From Ischnura elegans (lineage: Eukaryota > Arthropoda > Insecta > Odonata > Coenagrionidae): 64,000 nt of DNA. Positions 21,901-29,605 of this stretch are shown one piece after another. Under the pieces are notes generated by a model, which saw only the letters and a program-made list of their open reading frames with translations, ran no database searches and was not told the DNA's origin. The DNA lies in assembly GCF_921293095.1 (NCBI RefSeq), contig NC_060251.1, positions 41,459,644 to 41,523,643 of the forward strand. The letters are read 5' to 3'. The translations under genes were made by a program, and so were the position numbers. Numbering within the stretch: the stretch's first letter is position 1; every line of letters begins with the position of its first letter.

Positions 21901-24900
21901 GCCAAGGTATTTACGATTGAGTGCAAAATTTTCAAGCTATCAAAACGAGAAATATTGAAATTTGAATTCTCCCAGAAGTAGCTCTGGGTCAGAAAGGGTT
22001 AAATGTACAAGTATATCCGTGCCTTAAGGCCTGGTTACATGATACATTAACACGTACGGGTTAATGTCTAAATGTATGAACGCGAGAATGAACACCAAAA
22101 TGCACCGTGTAACCACCCAACTTGTGCGAATGCATGAACGGAGAATAGAACCTGTTCTAATTTGGTTAATGCATTCGTAAATGTTTCGTTCCGGTCCACC
22201 AAAACCATTCACGCAAACGTACATTAACTTGTACGTGTTTATGTACCGTGTAACCAGGCCTTTAGATAGGGTCGCCACTACCTAGGGCATTAAATCGAAA
22301 CTTGAAGCTTTTACGTGGTGGAAGGGCTCCATATTAATAATGAAAAACAGAGTGTTTTTCATTATTAATACTACCTAGGGCAATTGATCGCTTTTAATTT
22401 CTCTTCGAGGTTTATACCCGTTCATCAAAACTTCATAATCTTTTCGTCCACATTCCTCGTTTCTGCCAATTTTCACTTGATTTTTACGCCGTAAGGCACT
22501 GTCAAAATCACCTTCTACTGCTGAACTACTATCGCACTGTATTACAGAGTGGGATAATTCCTCTGCAGCATGAGTGTGACTCTGCAATGTTACGGAGGGT
22601 CCTGAGGTGCATAGGGCCTTGGATTGCTGGGAGGGAATGAAGCTGATGAGTTTGAGCCTCTCTTTTGGACCCTTTTATGTGTTGGTGCTACACGCAACTC
22701 TGCCCCCACTCCATTTCTCTCCCATGATCACTGACGCCCTTGAAGGCTGTAGTGGGAATCCTTATCCTATTCCCCCCATAATGTGTAATGTTAACATCGA
22801 GAAAGCCATCAATGAAATCAAGGAGAAAGCTTCTGGTGTCAATATTCACAGAGAAAAAATTAGTATGCTGCGATTTGCTGACGACATTGCAGTCATAGCC
22901 GAGACAGAGAAGGATTTGAAGAAGACTTTGACAAACATGGAAAGGACAGTGGCCAGATATCAGCTGAAAATCAACAAAAAAGACTAAGATATTAGTTTGC
23001 AGCAAAAGAGAGGAGGCTAAGGCGAAGATTAACCTAGGGAAGCACAAGCTTGAAGAGGTGAAAGAGTTTTCTTACCTGGGAAGCCGAATTACCAACAATG
23101 GACGAAGCAAGAAAGAAATACTCAGTGGAATAGCACAGGCGAAGAGAGCTTTCTACAAAGAGAAGAATCTTCTTACAGCTGAAAATACAGTGAGTCCTCG
23201 TTTAACGTTGTTGATTCGTTCCTGAAAAAGTCGACGTTAAGCGAAACAACGTTAAGCGATGCAGTATTTCCCATAAGAAACAATGTAAAAAATTTAAATT
23301 GGTTCCTAGCCATGTTCCTAACAATCCATTTCTTCGTGAAGAATCCAGAATTTCCCGGGCAAGAATCCAAGGAGGCCAATTATCGGAGCCGTAACTTAAG
23401 CAGACTTCTTGACCAATCGGGAGACACCTGAATCAGGCCAAAATGAAAAAAATCTGAATCTGACACTCGGAAGCACGAGGACGAAGGGCGAGTCAATTTT
23501 CGTGATGATATGAATTCTTTAACCCGGCGGAAATCGCGAGAAACATTCATTACCGATTATTCACTTCAGCATGATAACGATTCATTCGAAACGAATTTTC
23601 ATAACGAAAAGGTTGGGAAGAAGGCATTATTAAATGAAATATAAAAACTAAAAAGAAAGTATTTTTAATGGCGAAACATCGATATTTTCAGTAACAGAAG
23701 AAATTTTAACTGTAAAACTCGACCTGCAAACCTAAAACTCGACCGATCTCTCCAGCAGTTGCACCTTCTTCAATTCTTTTAATAATAGCAAGTTTTTATT
23801 GTAATATCGCCGTTTTTTCTTCACGTCTGAAGAACCACCAGGATAGCCACTCTTCTTCGTGGACATTTTTTTCGGTTGGCATCAGAAAAATATACGGATA
23901 ATGGGTAAATGAGGCGATAATTATTCGCTCAGATGCATAGTTAACATACGCTACCCACGCCAACCTTTTCTGTCGAACGAAAATTACCAATCGCATTAAT
24001 ATGGTAATATTTACGCATCAGATGCGCTTGCGTTCTATTCGCCATTCATTTTTTTTTCGCCGCGCATAATTTGAACAACGTTATCGCGAAGCAATAACGA
24101 CGTTAAATGATCAAGGGTTTCAATTTTTGGACAACGTTATCGCGAAACAACGTTAAACGGGACGACGTTAAACGAGGACACACTGTACAAGCATAGAAGT
24201 AAGAAAACAATTCATCAGATGCCAGATATGGAGTATGTTTCTCTAAGGAAGCGAGGCTTGGAAGTTGACAGCAGCAGAGAAGTCGAGAGTGGAAGCATTC
24301 CAAATGTGGTGCTATCGAAGAATGATGAAGATAAAATGGATTGACCATATAAGTAACGAGGAAGTGCTAAGATGAGTGGTAGAAAAGAGAAACCTCCGAA
24401 AAACCTTAAGCAGAAGACGGAACAACTTAGTTGGCCACATTTTGAGGCATGATGGCCTGATGAAGACAATTGTTGAAGGACAAGTGAAAGGGAAAAAGGG
24501 CAAGGGATGGCCCTGAATGAGTTAAATAGGACAGGTTATAAAGGATGTACAAGAGAGGAGATGCATCGCTATGGAAAAGCTAGCGGATAGGAGAGAGAAA
24601 CCAATCTTTGTATTTTTGACAAATGATGATGGTCAATTTTTGCTAGTGCCCATAGATGAATTGAGTGAAATTGTATTCTACTATATTTCAAGCAAGGGAG
24701 ATGAACAAAAAATTAGGAAGTGCAATTAAAAATTTCTAGAACAATGTTCCTCTTTCAAGTAGAAGATGGGGCATGTATTTGTCTTGGGGGGCTCACTCCC
24801 AAAGTCTACCCCGAGTCACAAGAAGTCTGTGCGTGGCCCCGCTAGTGTTAATGATGATTTGGATGTTGCAGAGATAAGCACTTTTATCTTCTACTTGGTC

Positions 24901-25891
24901 ACTTCTTTGCCAACTTTGCTCATAACTTTTCAAATACTTGTCATGAATTTTTTATACTAAAGCCTTGTGCATCAATCAAGCCTTTTAAGTGCGGTGTCTT
25001 AATTTGTTTTTTTATCTTGAAGCTTAGTTTGATGACAAATTCTCTTTCAGGATAAAAATTCATCCATAGACGATGATACAGAGTGGGAAAAGTTTCAATC
25101 TAGGTTAGCCAAGAAGGAGAAGGTGTTGGAAGGAATAAGTAAGAAGTCACATAGTGTTCACTGCCCATTTTTTCCTGATGTAAGTATATTTTTGTGTTTA
25201 ATGTTATTGAGTACAATGCCTTGGCATTTAATGCGTTGTTAAATTTCCTCTCATCTCTGGTATTGATATTTTCTCTTTTTAGGATAAGCAAGAGTACTGG
25301 TGGGTTTATATTTGTGATCGAAAATCACATACATTGCTCACAGCTCCTTGTCATATTACTGCCCTCGTTGATCATGATGAAGTTCAGCTTAAATTTACAG
25401 CTCCTCGATGGACTGGTGTTTATACATTTGCCGTTTGTTTACGTTCAGATTCCTACTTTGGATTTGACCAAACTCACGATATCAAGGTATGTATAACAAT
25501 TTTCATTTCCATTTTGTAATAATGAAAAAAAGAACTTAAATAACAATACATTTGGTAATGTAGATCGTAGTTGTGAGGATGCTTTGATAAGTAAGCGAAA
25601 GATTGGCTAAAAGAAAAGTTAAGAGGGTTAGAACCCTCATTGCCAGCAAAAATGTCCTTGCAACAATAAATAATGGAAATAAATGCACTCATGCTCATTG
25701 CTTCTGCACAGTCTTGCCTAAAGTCTCAAGTTAATTTTTTCCTTCATTACTAGTTGGACGTAAAGGAGGCTCCTGAAGTGCCTACGGAGCATCCTCAGTG
25801 GGATCTCTCAGAGGAGGAAGAGGAGCCTGAATGTGGAGGAAGTGGCTCAGAGTTCACGACAGACGAGGATGTGGAGGAAGAGCAGAATTAA
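3997..25891 (+). CDS. Sec63: Translocation protein SEC63 homolog (16 exons, complete)
   Basis: ER-membrane J-protein of the Sec61/62/63 translocon, recruiting lumenal Hsp70 (BiP). Exons: 3997-4120, 4394-4496, 4589-4703, 4792-4897, 5285-5415, 6701-6793, 8908-9069, 11217-11445, 12732-12877, 14122-14269, 19957-20150, 20651-20797, 21269-21391, 25051-25179, 25283-25486, 25754-25891. All junctions are GT-AG with matching phases; the sum is 2292 nt, 763 residues (human SEC63 is 760). The start gives MGGQKFQYDESGGTFFYF, as in other SEC63 proteins, with G at +4. Membrane segments lie near residues 14-34, 79-92 and 194-215. The J domain (about 103-165) has an intact HPD at 133-135 and is followed by NPDGPGAMSFGIALPSW. 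Then come the Brl region, a Lys-rich segment (exon 12), an acidic segment (13), a second Brl part (14-15) and a Glu/Asp-rich tail for Sec62 binding. The exon 2 donor is the weaker GTTAGT. Confidence 0.97.
5668..5806 (+). pseudogene. Decayed duplicate of Sec63 exon 5 inside intron 5
   Basis: This segment repeats exon 5 (5285-5415) in the same orientation. An A-rich acceptor-like stretch is followed by CTTATCA, then AGGAATTGGGA and ATATGGAAATCCAG in the same order as the exon. A weaker match continues over the part coding for GIALPSWIVEKENSVW (compare CATCCCTCTTATTGG and AAGAAAAATTATGTAG). Small deletions and in-frame stops remove coding capacity, and the CAG acceptor is lost. Seen directly: the similarity and the breaks. 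Inferred: an old tandem duplication of one exon that was never fixed as functional. Confidence 0.72.
6191..6423. mobile_element. Possible TTAA-flanked (piggyBac-like) MITE relic
   Basis: The segment is bounded by TTAA on both sides, with ends CTCTTAGAGTGC and CAGCCCTAGGG that are only partly complementary. It sits in Sec63 intron 5. The call leans on resemblance to the cleaner TTAA element at 48543-48853. Confidence 0.35.
6794..8347. other. Sec63 intron 6, left part: no recognisable element
   Basis: This is AT-rich intron sequence. A TTTATTTATTTATTG stretch near 7548 followed by GGAGTTGCTCCATGCAGC looks like an inverted LINE 3' end but carries no readable RT frame, so it is not called. Confidence 0.4.
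8348..8647. mobile_element. hAT non-autonomous MITE, family A copy 1 (300 bp)
   Basis: It begins CAGGGGCGCAGCTAGGAAT and ends CTCACTGTGCCACTG, and is flanked by a perfect 8-bp target duplication CATGCTTG (8340-8347 and 8648-8655). The interior near both ends has G/C runs. An inverted relative is at 36803-37114, where most of the interior matches (for example AAATTTAAGATAAATGGTTC). It sits in Sec63 intron 6. Confidence 0.88.
9835..10091. repeat. Near-perfect long hairpin (foldback), arms about 115 bp
   Basis: The left arm starts TTCGATACCTCC (about 9835) and the right arm ends GGAGGTATCGAA (10091). The arms pair almost completely across a loop of roughly 20 bp near 9952-9971 (TATTCTACACGCTTGG). 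Inside each arm the heptamer CCGCTCA (or TGAGCGG) recurs three times at spacings of about 30-40 bp. Both strands carry a spurious ORF because of the symmetry. No target duplication was found, so its class is unknown. It is located in Sec63 intron 7. Confidence 0.88.
10203..10505 (+). mobile_element. tRNA-derived SINE with 13-bp target duplication
   Basis: The 5' part looks like a tRNA: TGGTGTGGTAGCTAGAG resembles an RNA polymerase III A box, and GGTTTGAATCC, 40 bp on, resembles a B box. A tRNA-unrelated body of about 220 bp follows. The unit is bounded by a perfect 13-bp direct repeat AACATAATTCAGG (10190-10202 and 10506-10518), which marks target-primed insertion. It lies in Sec63 intron 7. 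Confidence 0.88.
10856..11121. mobile_element. hAT MITE, family B copy 1 (266 bp)
   Basis: The ends CAGTGGCATAGCCAGGAATT and CCCCCTAGCTACGCCACTG are flanked by a perfect 8-bp duplication TGAACAAC (10848-10855 and 11122-11129). A reverse-oriented relative lies at 53863-54123. It ends 95 bp upstream of Sec63 exon 8. Confidence 0.9.
11860..12640 (+). mobile_element. LINE 3' fragment with 5' inversion (twin-priming structure)
   Basis: Positions 11978-12360 carry a LINE RT C-terminus in plus orientation: GPYHSASILYNKVPDEIKN and SEFKRRLKSLLAEKCYYS are typical of CR1/I-type tails, ending at TAA 12358. A 3' UTR and a (TTA)n tail at about 12614-12636 follow. The first 100 bp of this fragment also occur inverted immediately upstream (11860-11961), separated by 16 bp. 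This is the layout produced when a second primer initiates on the same RNA. The UTR has a 32-bp tandem duplication (AATCATGTATGTATG..., 12508-12570). It lies in Sec63 intron 8. Confidence 0.83.
12614..12636. repeat. (TTA)n microsatellite, LINE tail
   Basis: TTATTATTATTATTATTATT at the 3' end of the LINE fragment, consistent with the LINE's own terminal repeat. Confidence 0.85.
13185..13211. repeat. Short perfect hairpin
   Basis: AGGGTACCTC and GAGGTACCCT pair perfectly over 10 bp around a 5-nt loop CTAAC, in Sec63 intron 9. It is too short to call a terminator or small RNA gene. Confidence 0.5.
15107..15656 (+). mobile_element. Tigger/pogo-like MITE, 5' part (truncated by a later insertion)
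   Basis: It starts at a TA followed by CAGTCAACTCTCATTAATAC, a Tigger-type terminus, and matches the left two thirds of the element at 27320-28389 in order. Shared landmarks include TTATTACAAAGTTCT, CAGTCTCGGTCC, TTAGTCCACTTC, AGCGTGCCCGAAATTTC and GGCTCCAGCTGCAT. The match stops where the foldback element at 15668 begins. Its 3' part is not found beyond 18864, so it was deleted or moved. It lies in Sec63 intron 10. Confidence 0.78.
16644..17270. mobile_element. Foldback/MITE copy 2, compact (627 bp), inserted in the hAT element
   Basis: The ends AATAGGGTAGTTTCC and GGAAACCACCCTATT are 15-bp inverted repeats with one mismatch. The sequence is uninterrupted and runs opposite to copy 1 (15668-18864), so it shows what copy 1 looked like before it was split. 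No coding frame is visible. Confidence 0.82.
17503..18110 (+). repeat. Tandem duplication, two units, period 350 bp
   Basis: Unit 1 (about 17503-17757) and unit 2 (about 17853-18107) share ordered blocks such as GTAACTTGATATTTTTT, CGATCCCTGCACGAGC / CAATCCCTGCGCGAGC, and GGATCGTGGGAAATGCGCC. The last block sits at exactly 350 bp spacing (17711 and 18061 for AAATGCGCCAATG). Divergence is visible but moderate. It is part of the hAT element. Confidence 0.85.
19555..19830 (+). mobile_element. Probable Penelope-like noncoding fragment with hammerhead-like motif
   Basis: A C/T-rich stretch (19555-19725) is followed by GGTATAAATTGATG and then CCTGATGATGACGTC...GAAACC. This order (TATAAA, then CTGATGA...GAAA) is what Penelope-like elements carry in their terminal noncoding repeats. 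No RT is attached. The family call is inference from the motif and from the presence of another Penelope relic at 2396-3470. It lies in Sec63 intron 10. Confidence 0.45.
19757..19798 (+). ncRNA. Hammerhead-ribozyme-like motif (minimal type I candidate)
   Basis: The core CTGATGA (19761-19767) and GAAA (19782-19785) are present. Between them ACGT-CTT-ACGT can form stem II. After GAAA, ACC-AT-GGT gives a 3-bp stem III that ends in GTC, the canonical cleavage triplet. Upstream TTCAC can pair with downstream GTGTAA as a partly mismatched stem I. Known in the family: Penelope-like elements carry minimal hammerheads with very short stem III. Activity is not shown by sequence. Confidence 0.5.
20311..20536. 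mobile_element. PIF/Harbinger-like MITE, family 1, copy b (226 bp)
   Basis: The ends AGGCCGTTTTACACGG and CCGTGTATAATGGCCT are flanked by a perfect 3-bp duplication TTA (20308-20310 and 20537-20539). It aligns end to end with 2084-2309 at about 90% identity and equal length. It is located in Sec63 intron 11. Confidence 0.88.
21777..21998. mobile_element. Possible TTAA-flanked MITE relic
   Basis: The segment is bounded by TTAA (21773-21776 and 21999-22002), with CCC at one end and GGG at the other. The inner ends pair only loosely. It is a weak call based on comparison with 48543-48853. Confidence 0.35.
22027..22261. mobile_element. PIF/Harbinger-like MITE, family 3 (235 bp)
   Basis: The ends AGGCCTGGTTACATGATACA and ACCGTGTAACCAGGCCT are flanked by a perfect TTA duplication (22024-22026 and 22262-22264). 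The interior alternates ACGTAC and complementary motifs (TTAACACGTACGGGTTAATG; AACTTGTACGTGTTTATG). It shares the AGGCC terminus and TTA target with family 1 but not the interior. Confidence 0.85.
22332..22370. repeat. Perfect 17-bp hairpin between direct repeats
   Basis: TATTAATAATGAAAAAC (22332-22348) pairs with GTTTTTCATTATTAATA (22354-22370) around the loop AGAGT. The block lies between two copies of CTACCTAGGGCA (22278-22289 and 22371-22382), suggesting a local duplication or small insertion. Confidence 0.8.
22780..24600 (+). pseudogene. LINE RT relic interrupted by a Tigger derivative
   Basis: The left part (22780-23185) reads ISMLRFADDIAVIAETEKDL, TKILVCSKREEAKAKINLGK and EEVKEFSYLGSRITNNGRSK, with a frameshift near 22985. 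The right part (24186-24600) reads SRVEAFQMWCYRRMMKIKWI and NNLVGHILRHDGLMKTIVEG with several stops. Together they are the C-terminal half of a Jockey/RTE-type insect LINE, in order, divided cleanly by the 998-bp element at 23188. The catalytic FADD is present but the frame is broken. It lies in Sec63 intron 13. Confidence 0.85.
23188..24185 (-). mobile_element. Tigger/pogo deletion derivative (998 bp)
   Basis: The TIRs CAGTGAGTCCTCGTTTAACG and CGTTAAACGAGGACACACTG are flanked by TA (23186-23187 and 24186-24187). On the minus strand at about 23735-23875 a remnant of the transposase N-terminus is readable across one frameshift: MSTKKSG...DVKKKRRYY, then KLAIIKRIEEGATAGEIGRV. This is the CENP-B-type helix-turn-helix DNA-binding part. 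The DDE catalytic part is missing. The element split an older LINE. Confidence 0.87.
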
Positions 25892-26360
25892 TCAAACTGC
25901 GGAGACCTTGTGGCAGTTGCAGAAAGTATGTTGCGTGAGTTTTGTGTATGATGCCGTTTTGAGACTCATCAAAGCACAAACTCTTTGTTGTGCGTCTTTT
26001 TTTAAATAGGATTTCATTGCCTTCCCCATTGTAGAGGATGGCCAATCATGGGATGCTAGACTGTTGGGAGTTTTTTTTTTTTTTTAATTGTTTCATCAGT
26101 GATAATGCCATCGCTTTACCATTGGAAGGAGGCAGCTGACTTTTGGTCAAAATATACAGTGGACGAATTATGTGAAATCATTCCAGTCTCATGAATATGT
26201 TGACACAATACATCCTTGTCATTATAATTATATATATTTTGTATGTGAGGAAATCTTGGCGTATTTTTTGAAATTCGGTCCTCAAAATATGAGCTCATGA
26301 AATATACAATCAGTCAGTTTGAATGAAAGAATGGACTGAATGTTTTACCTGTGAATTAAA
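25892..26360 (+). other. Sec63 presumptive 3' UTR
   Basis: The region follows the TAA stop. A poly-T run lies at about 26070-26085. The first recognisable poly(A)-signal variant is ATTAAA at 26355-26360. The true cleavage site is not determinable here. Confidence 0.4.
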
Positions 26361-27317
26361 CTTTTTCTGTCTATTTGCAGTGGATTTATTACGTGCCTAT
26401 TATATTTTCCAGAAGATGTGACTCTCAGGCATAGTAGTTTACCACAAATTATGGCTTCCTATTTTAAAATTTGTGTATATACCCATCATGCTTGTGTTCT
26501 TCGATCTTAATATAAGTGAAACTAAATGAAGTGATTGTACGCTGAATGGTGAAAATGCGATTCCGAAATGGCCTACTGTGAAGAGACACTTTTTTGGTTG
26601 ATGTTAAATAGGCAGACTTTTTCTTTCAATGTGATGCAGCTACTTAGTGGCATAGAATTGATTTGAAGAAAGTTAAGTGTGTAGTACTAAATTGGGAGAG
26701 AGGTTCAAGGAACAGTTGTTTGAATTGGAACAGGGACTTCCAAAGGCTCCGCACATAAGGTGCATGCAAGTTCTTGAAAGCAAGGATCTAATGGAAAATA
26801 TGAGGATAATTTGATGGTCAGAGAAACCGTTCTTTGTCTTAAATATCTATAAAATGCTGTGTTTGTCAAAAGGCGACATCTAGAGATTGCATCAAGGTAC
26901 ACTTTACTAGGTACATCAAGGTACAGACACTGGCCTTATAAGTGCATGTTGTAATATCAAGAGGATTTAGTCCCTAGGTTGCAATGGTAATTCAACTTAG
27001 GCAGCCTATTCCTTCACATATTTCAGTTGACTTTTAGGGCCTGGTCATTGTTTCACTGTATTTTTCTGCAATATTGATCCACCTTCTCTGACCACCAATA
27101 TCTGTTCCCAATTGACTCATCAAGCACATCCTGGGTCATTGCAACATTTAATACACTTGGAAAAAATATGTTGTGAGTGAAATGAGAGCGGGAATTTATT
27201 ATTTGCATTCTAATACCAAAGAAGTTACTTTCTATCATTTTTATTTGATTCCTTATGTGAATTGGGATTCCTGCTGTTGTGGGATGATGATGGAACTAAT
27301 ATATAATGAGTATAATG
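26361..27317. other. Intergenic, nothing recognised
   Basis: AT-rich DNA with no coding, RNA or transposon signature I can support. Confidence 0.5.
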
Positions 27318-27319
27318 AG

Positions 27320-28389
27320 TAATAGACTCTCGTTAATACAAACAATTTTATTACGAAGTTCTCATAATTACGAAGCAAAACGTTGGTCCCGATGAAAAGG
27401 TCTATCCAATTTATATTAAAAGAAATGTTATTACAGGACTCAGTCCCAGTCTCGGGGGTTACAAAATGATCTTCATTATGAACTTCCATGAATAAGCAAC
27501 AGCAGTTAGGTTGATATACACTATGGTGCGTTATCATCATTGATCTAAGAGTAAGTTCTCTTAGTGTACTGTGCCCAAGAGTGTCAATTATGGTACTTTT
27601 TTCAGGAGGAGATACTTCTGTATGCACACAACATCATATAATAAGCTTCATTCCTGTGGAATTATGGTGACCCACTCATCAACTCTTGTAAATTGGACCA
27701 GCAGTTAGTCCTCTTCCTATGCACACGTGATTTACGAACTTACATAGATACGAACATTCGAAAAATTCAAGCGCGTCCAAAATTTCAAGCTTGGCACCTT
27801 TAGAGTTGGCCGAGGTGATACGGTGTGGTGTGTAGAACTCGCACTTTGGGCATAATCTGAGTTAATTATCATTTAATCCGGTGTTAAGTCAGAAACTGTT
27901 CAGTGTTTCGCCTGTTCCTTCTTTCTGCTGACGGTGATTTTTTTCGACTCCAGCTACATCGCACGCCGAGCTAGATCAGTTCATCACAATCACGAGTTAA
28001 CGGTCGATTGTGATGCAGTGTTGCATTCTGCGGGATAACCGCTCCGCTCGATGCCTTGCTTGAGGTGTATCAACTTACGAGCAAGATCTTGGAACACATC
28101 TTCTTAGTATATAGAGGGCTTACTGTATTCGGGGAGATATCAACCCTCGATCGCATCACACTGCATTCTTCTGGTGAGAAAATCAAAGTATGTGCTTTAT
28201 ATACTTGCACGTAATTTAATCACATATATTATACATGTGACTCTGAAGCTATTTCACAGTGCGATTATAGGTACGGGAGGTTGAAGAGGCAAGAAATTTT
28301 GACTAAGAATGTTTTTTTTTCAATGATTCCTATATGAAACATTCATACGAACTACAGTCCGGTAAACTTGTAATAATGAGAGTCTACTG
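27320..28389. mobile_element. Tigger/pogo-like MITE (about 1.07 kb)
   Basis: The left end reads AGACTCTCGTTAATACAAAC and the right end GTAATAATGAGAGTCTACTG followed by TA, inverted relatives of about 20 bp. The outer four bases of the left end are eroded. The left two thirds align with 15107-15656. No transposase frame is visible, so it is non-autonomous. Confidence 0.75.
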
Positions 28390-28391
28390 TA

Positions 28392-29215
28392 TACTTTTCA
28401 TTGAGAATATTTTGAGTTTGAGAAAAAAGATGAGTGGTTTTTTCCATTATTGACTTATACAGTTAAAGGTTACTTAGGTTCCTACGGGGCCTAAGTGGTG
28501 ATGAGAGCTGATGTTGCCAAGGCATAGTCTGCTAGTTAAGGCTTTCCATTTAAAACACCAGTGGCTATAGCCCTTGAAAGCATCATGAGAATCTCAAGGT
28601 CTTGGAAGAGGAATAAGCTCTTCTAGTAGAATGGATAGTTTGAAGCGTGACTTTGTGAAGTTGCTTCATGTTAAATCAAAAACTTTGTCATTTCTCTGTG
28701 GTTTTTCTTTTAGAATCGTTTATCACTGTAACAAGGGATGTCCAAGCAACTTGAAATCCAAGTCAAGTTGAAAAGAAAAACTAAACTCGACCATATTTTT
28801 AAAATGCAAGTCAAGTATTTTTCTTAAACTAGATGATAGGAAGTTTTATTGCCTGCAAATATGTAAGATGGGCGATACAATCAATTTATTTAATAACAGG
28901 TAATGCTATCAATCATCAAATGCAATGTTTTAAAAACAATTTTGATGATGATTTCTTTTACTAACTTTGACAACGTGCAAGAGCTGTGCAAAGTAATAGA
29001 TTTTCGTCTGCCAAGTTGTATAACTGGCAATACTTTCAACTTAATCATTCAAATGCATGTTTTTCCCAAATTAAGTACCCAGTTCTCGTCAAAATTTGTG
29101 GGAGAACACTTAAAGTGATGATTAAATTCGAGTACAGGATACTTAACATGAACATGGCTGCCAGGATATTTCGTTTTTATATCTTGTTCTTTTAAGGCAT
29201 CATCATTTTTTATTG
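28392..29215. repeat. Left member of an old diverged duplication flanking the gypsy element
   Basis: The part 28900-29215 resembles 34260-34550 on the other side of the gypsy insertion in the same order (compare ACTTTCAACTTAATCATTCA with ACTTTTTATTTAATCGTTCA, and GATACTTAACATGAAC with GAATGCTTAACCTGAAC). Divergence is high. No coding potential. Confidence 0.5.
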
Positions 29216-29220
29216 TTAAT

Positions 29221-29397
29221 TGTGGTGTACCGCTCAATGACTCAAGACAACGTGGTTTTCAGTTCAGCGAGTCCGACTGGCTCGGCGGCAGGTAGGGTAG
29301 CAACTCCTCGAGCTCACAACTGCCGCTGATAAGCCGGGGTAGGCGGCGTGCCGGTCGAGCCAATCGAGCCTCATTTATTTCCAGCACAAATACAACA
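29221..29397 (-). repeat. 3' LTR of the gypsy element
   Basis: This is the downstream LTR in minus-strand sense, 177 bp, identical to 33909-34085. Its inner edge abuts the polypurine tract at 29398. Confidence 0.95.
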
Positions 29398-29411
29398 ATT
29401 CCTCCCTTTCA
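29398..29411 (-). promoter_or_regulatory. Polypurine tract
   Basis: Minus-strand GAAAGGGAGGAATT directly precedes the 3' LTR, the plus-strand primer position in LTR retrotransposons. Confidence 0.75.
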
Positions 29412-29605
29412 AAAATGGTTACATCATAGAACAAAACTTAATAACAAAAAAAATAAATTTGTTTCAATAAACAAAAATTTAACAACTCCTTGGAAACACA
29501 TATTTGGAAATATAAGGCAATAACAATAGCAGTGTAACAATGCATAAACTATAAAAACTAATATAAACACCAACTAAACTCTCAAATATAACCAAATAAA
29601 CAAGA

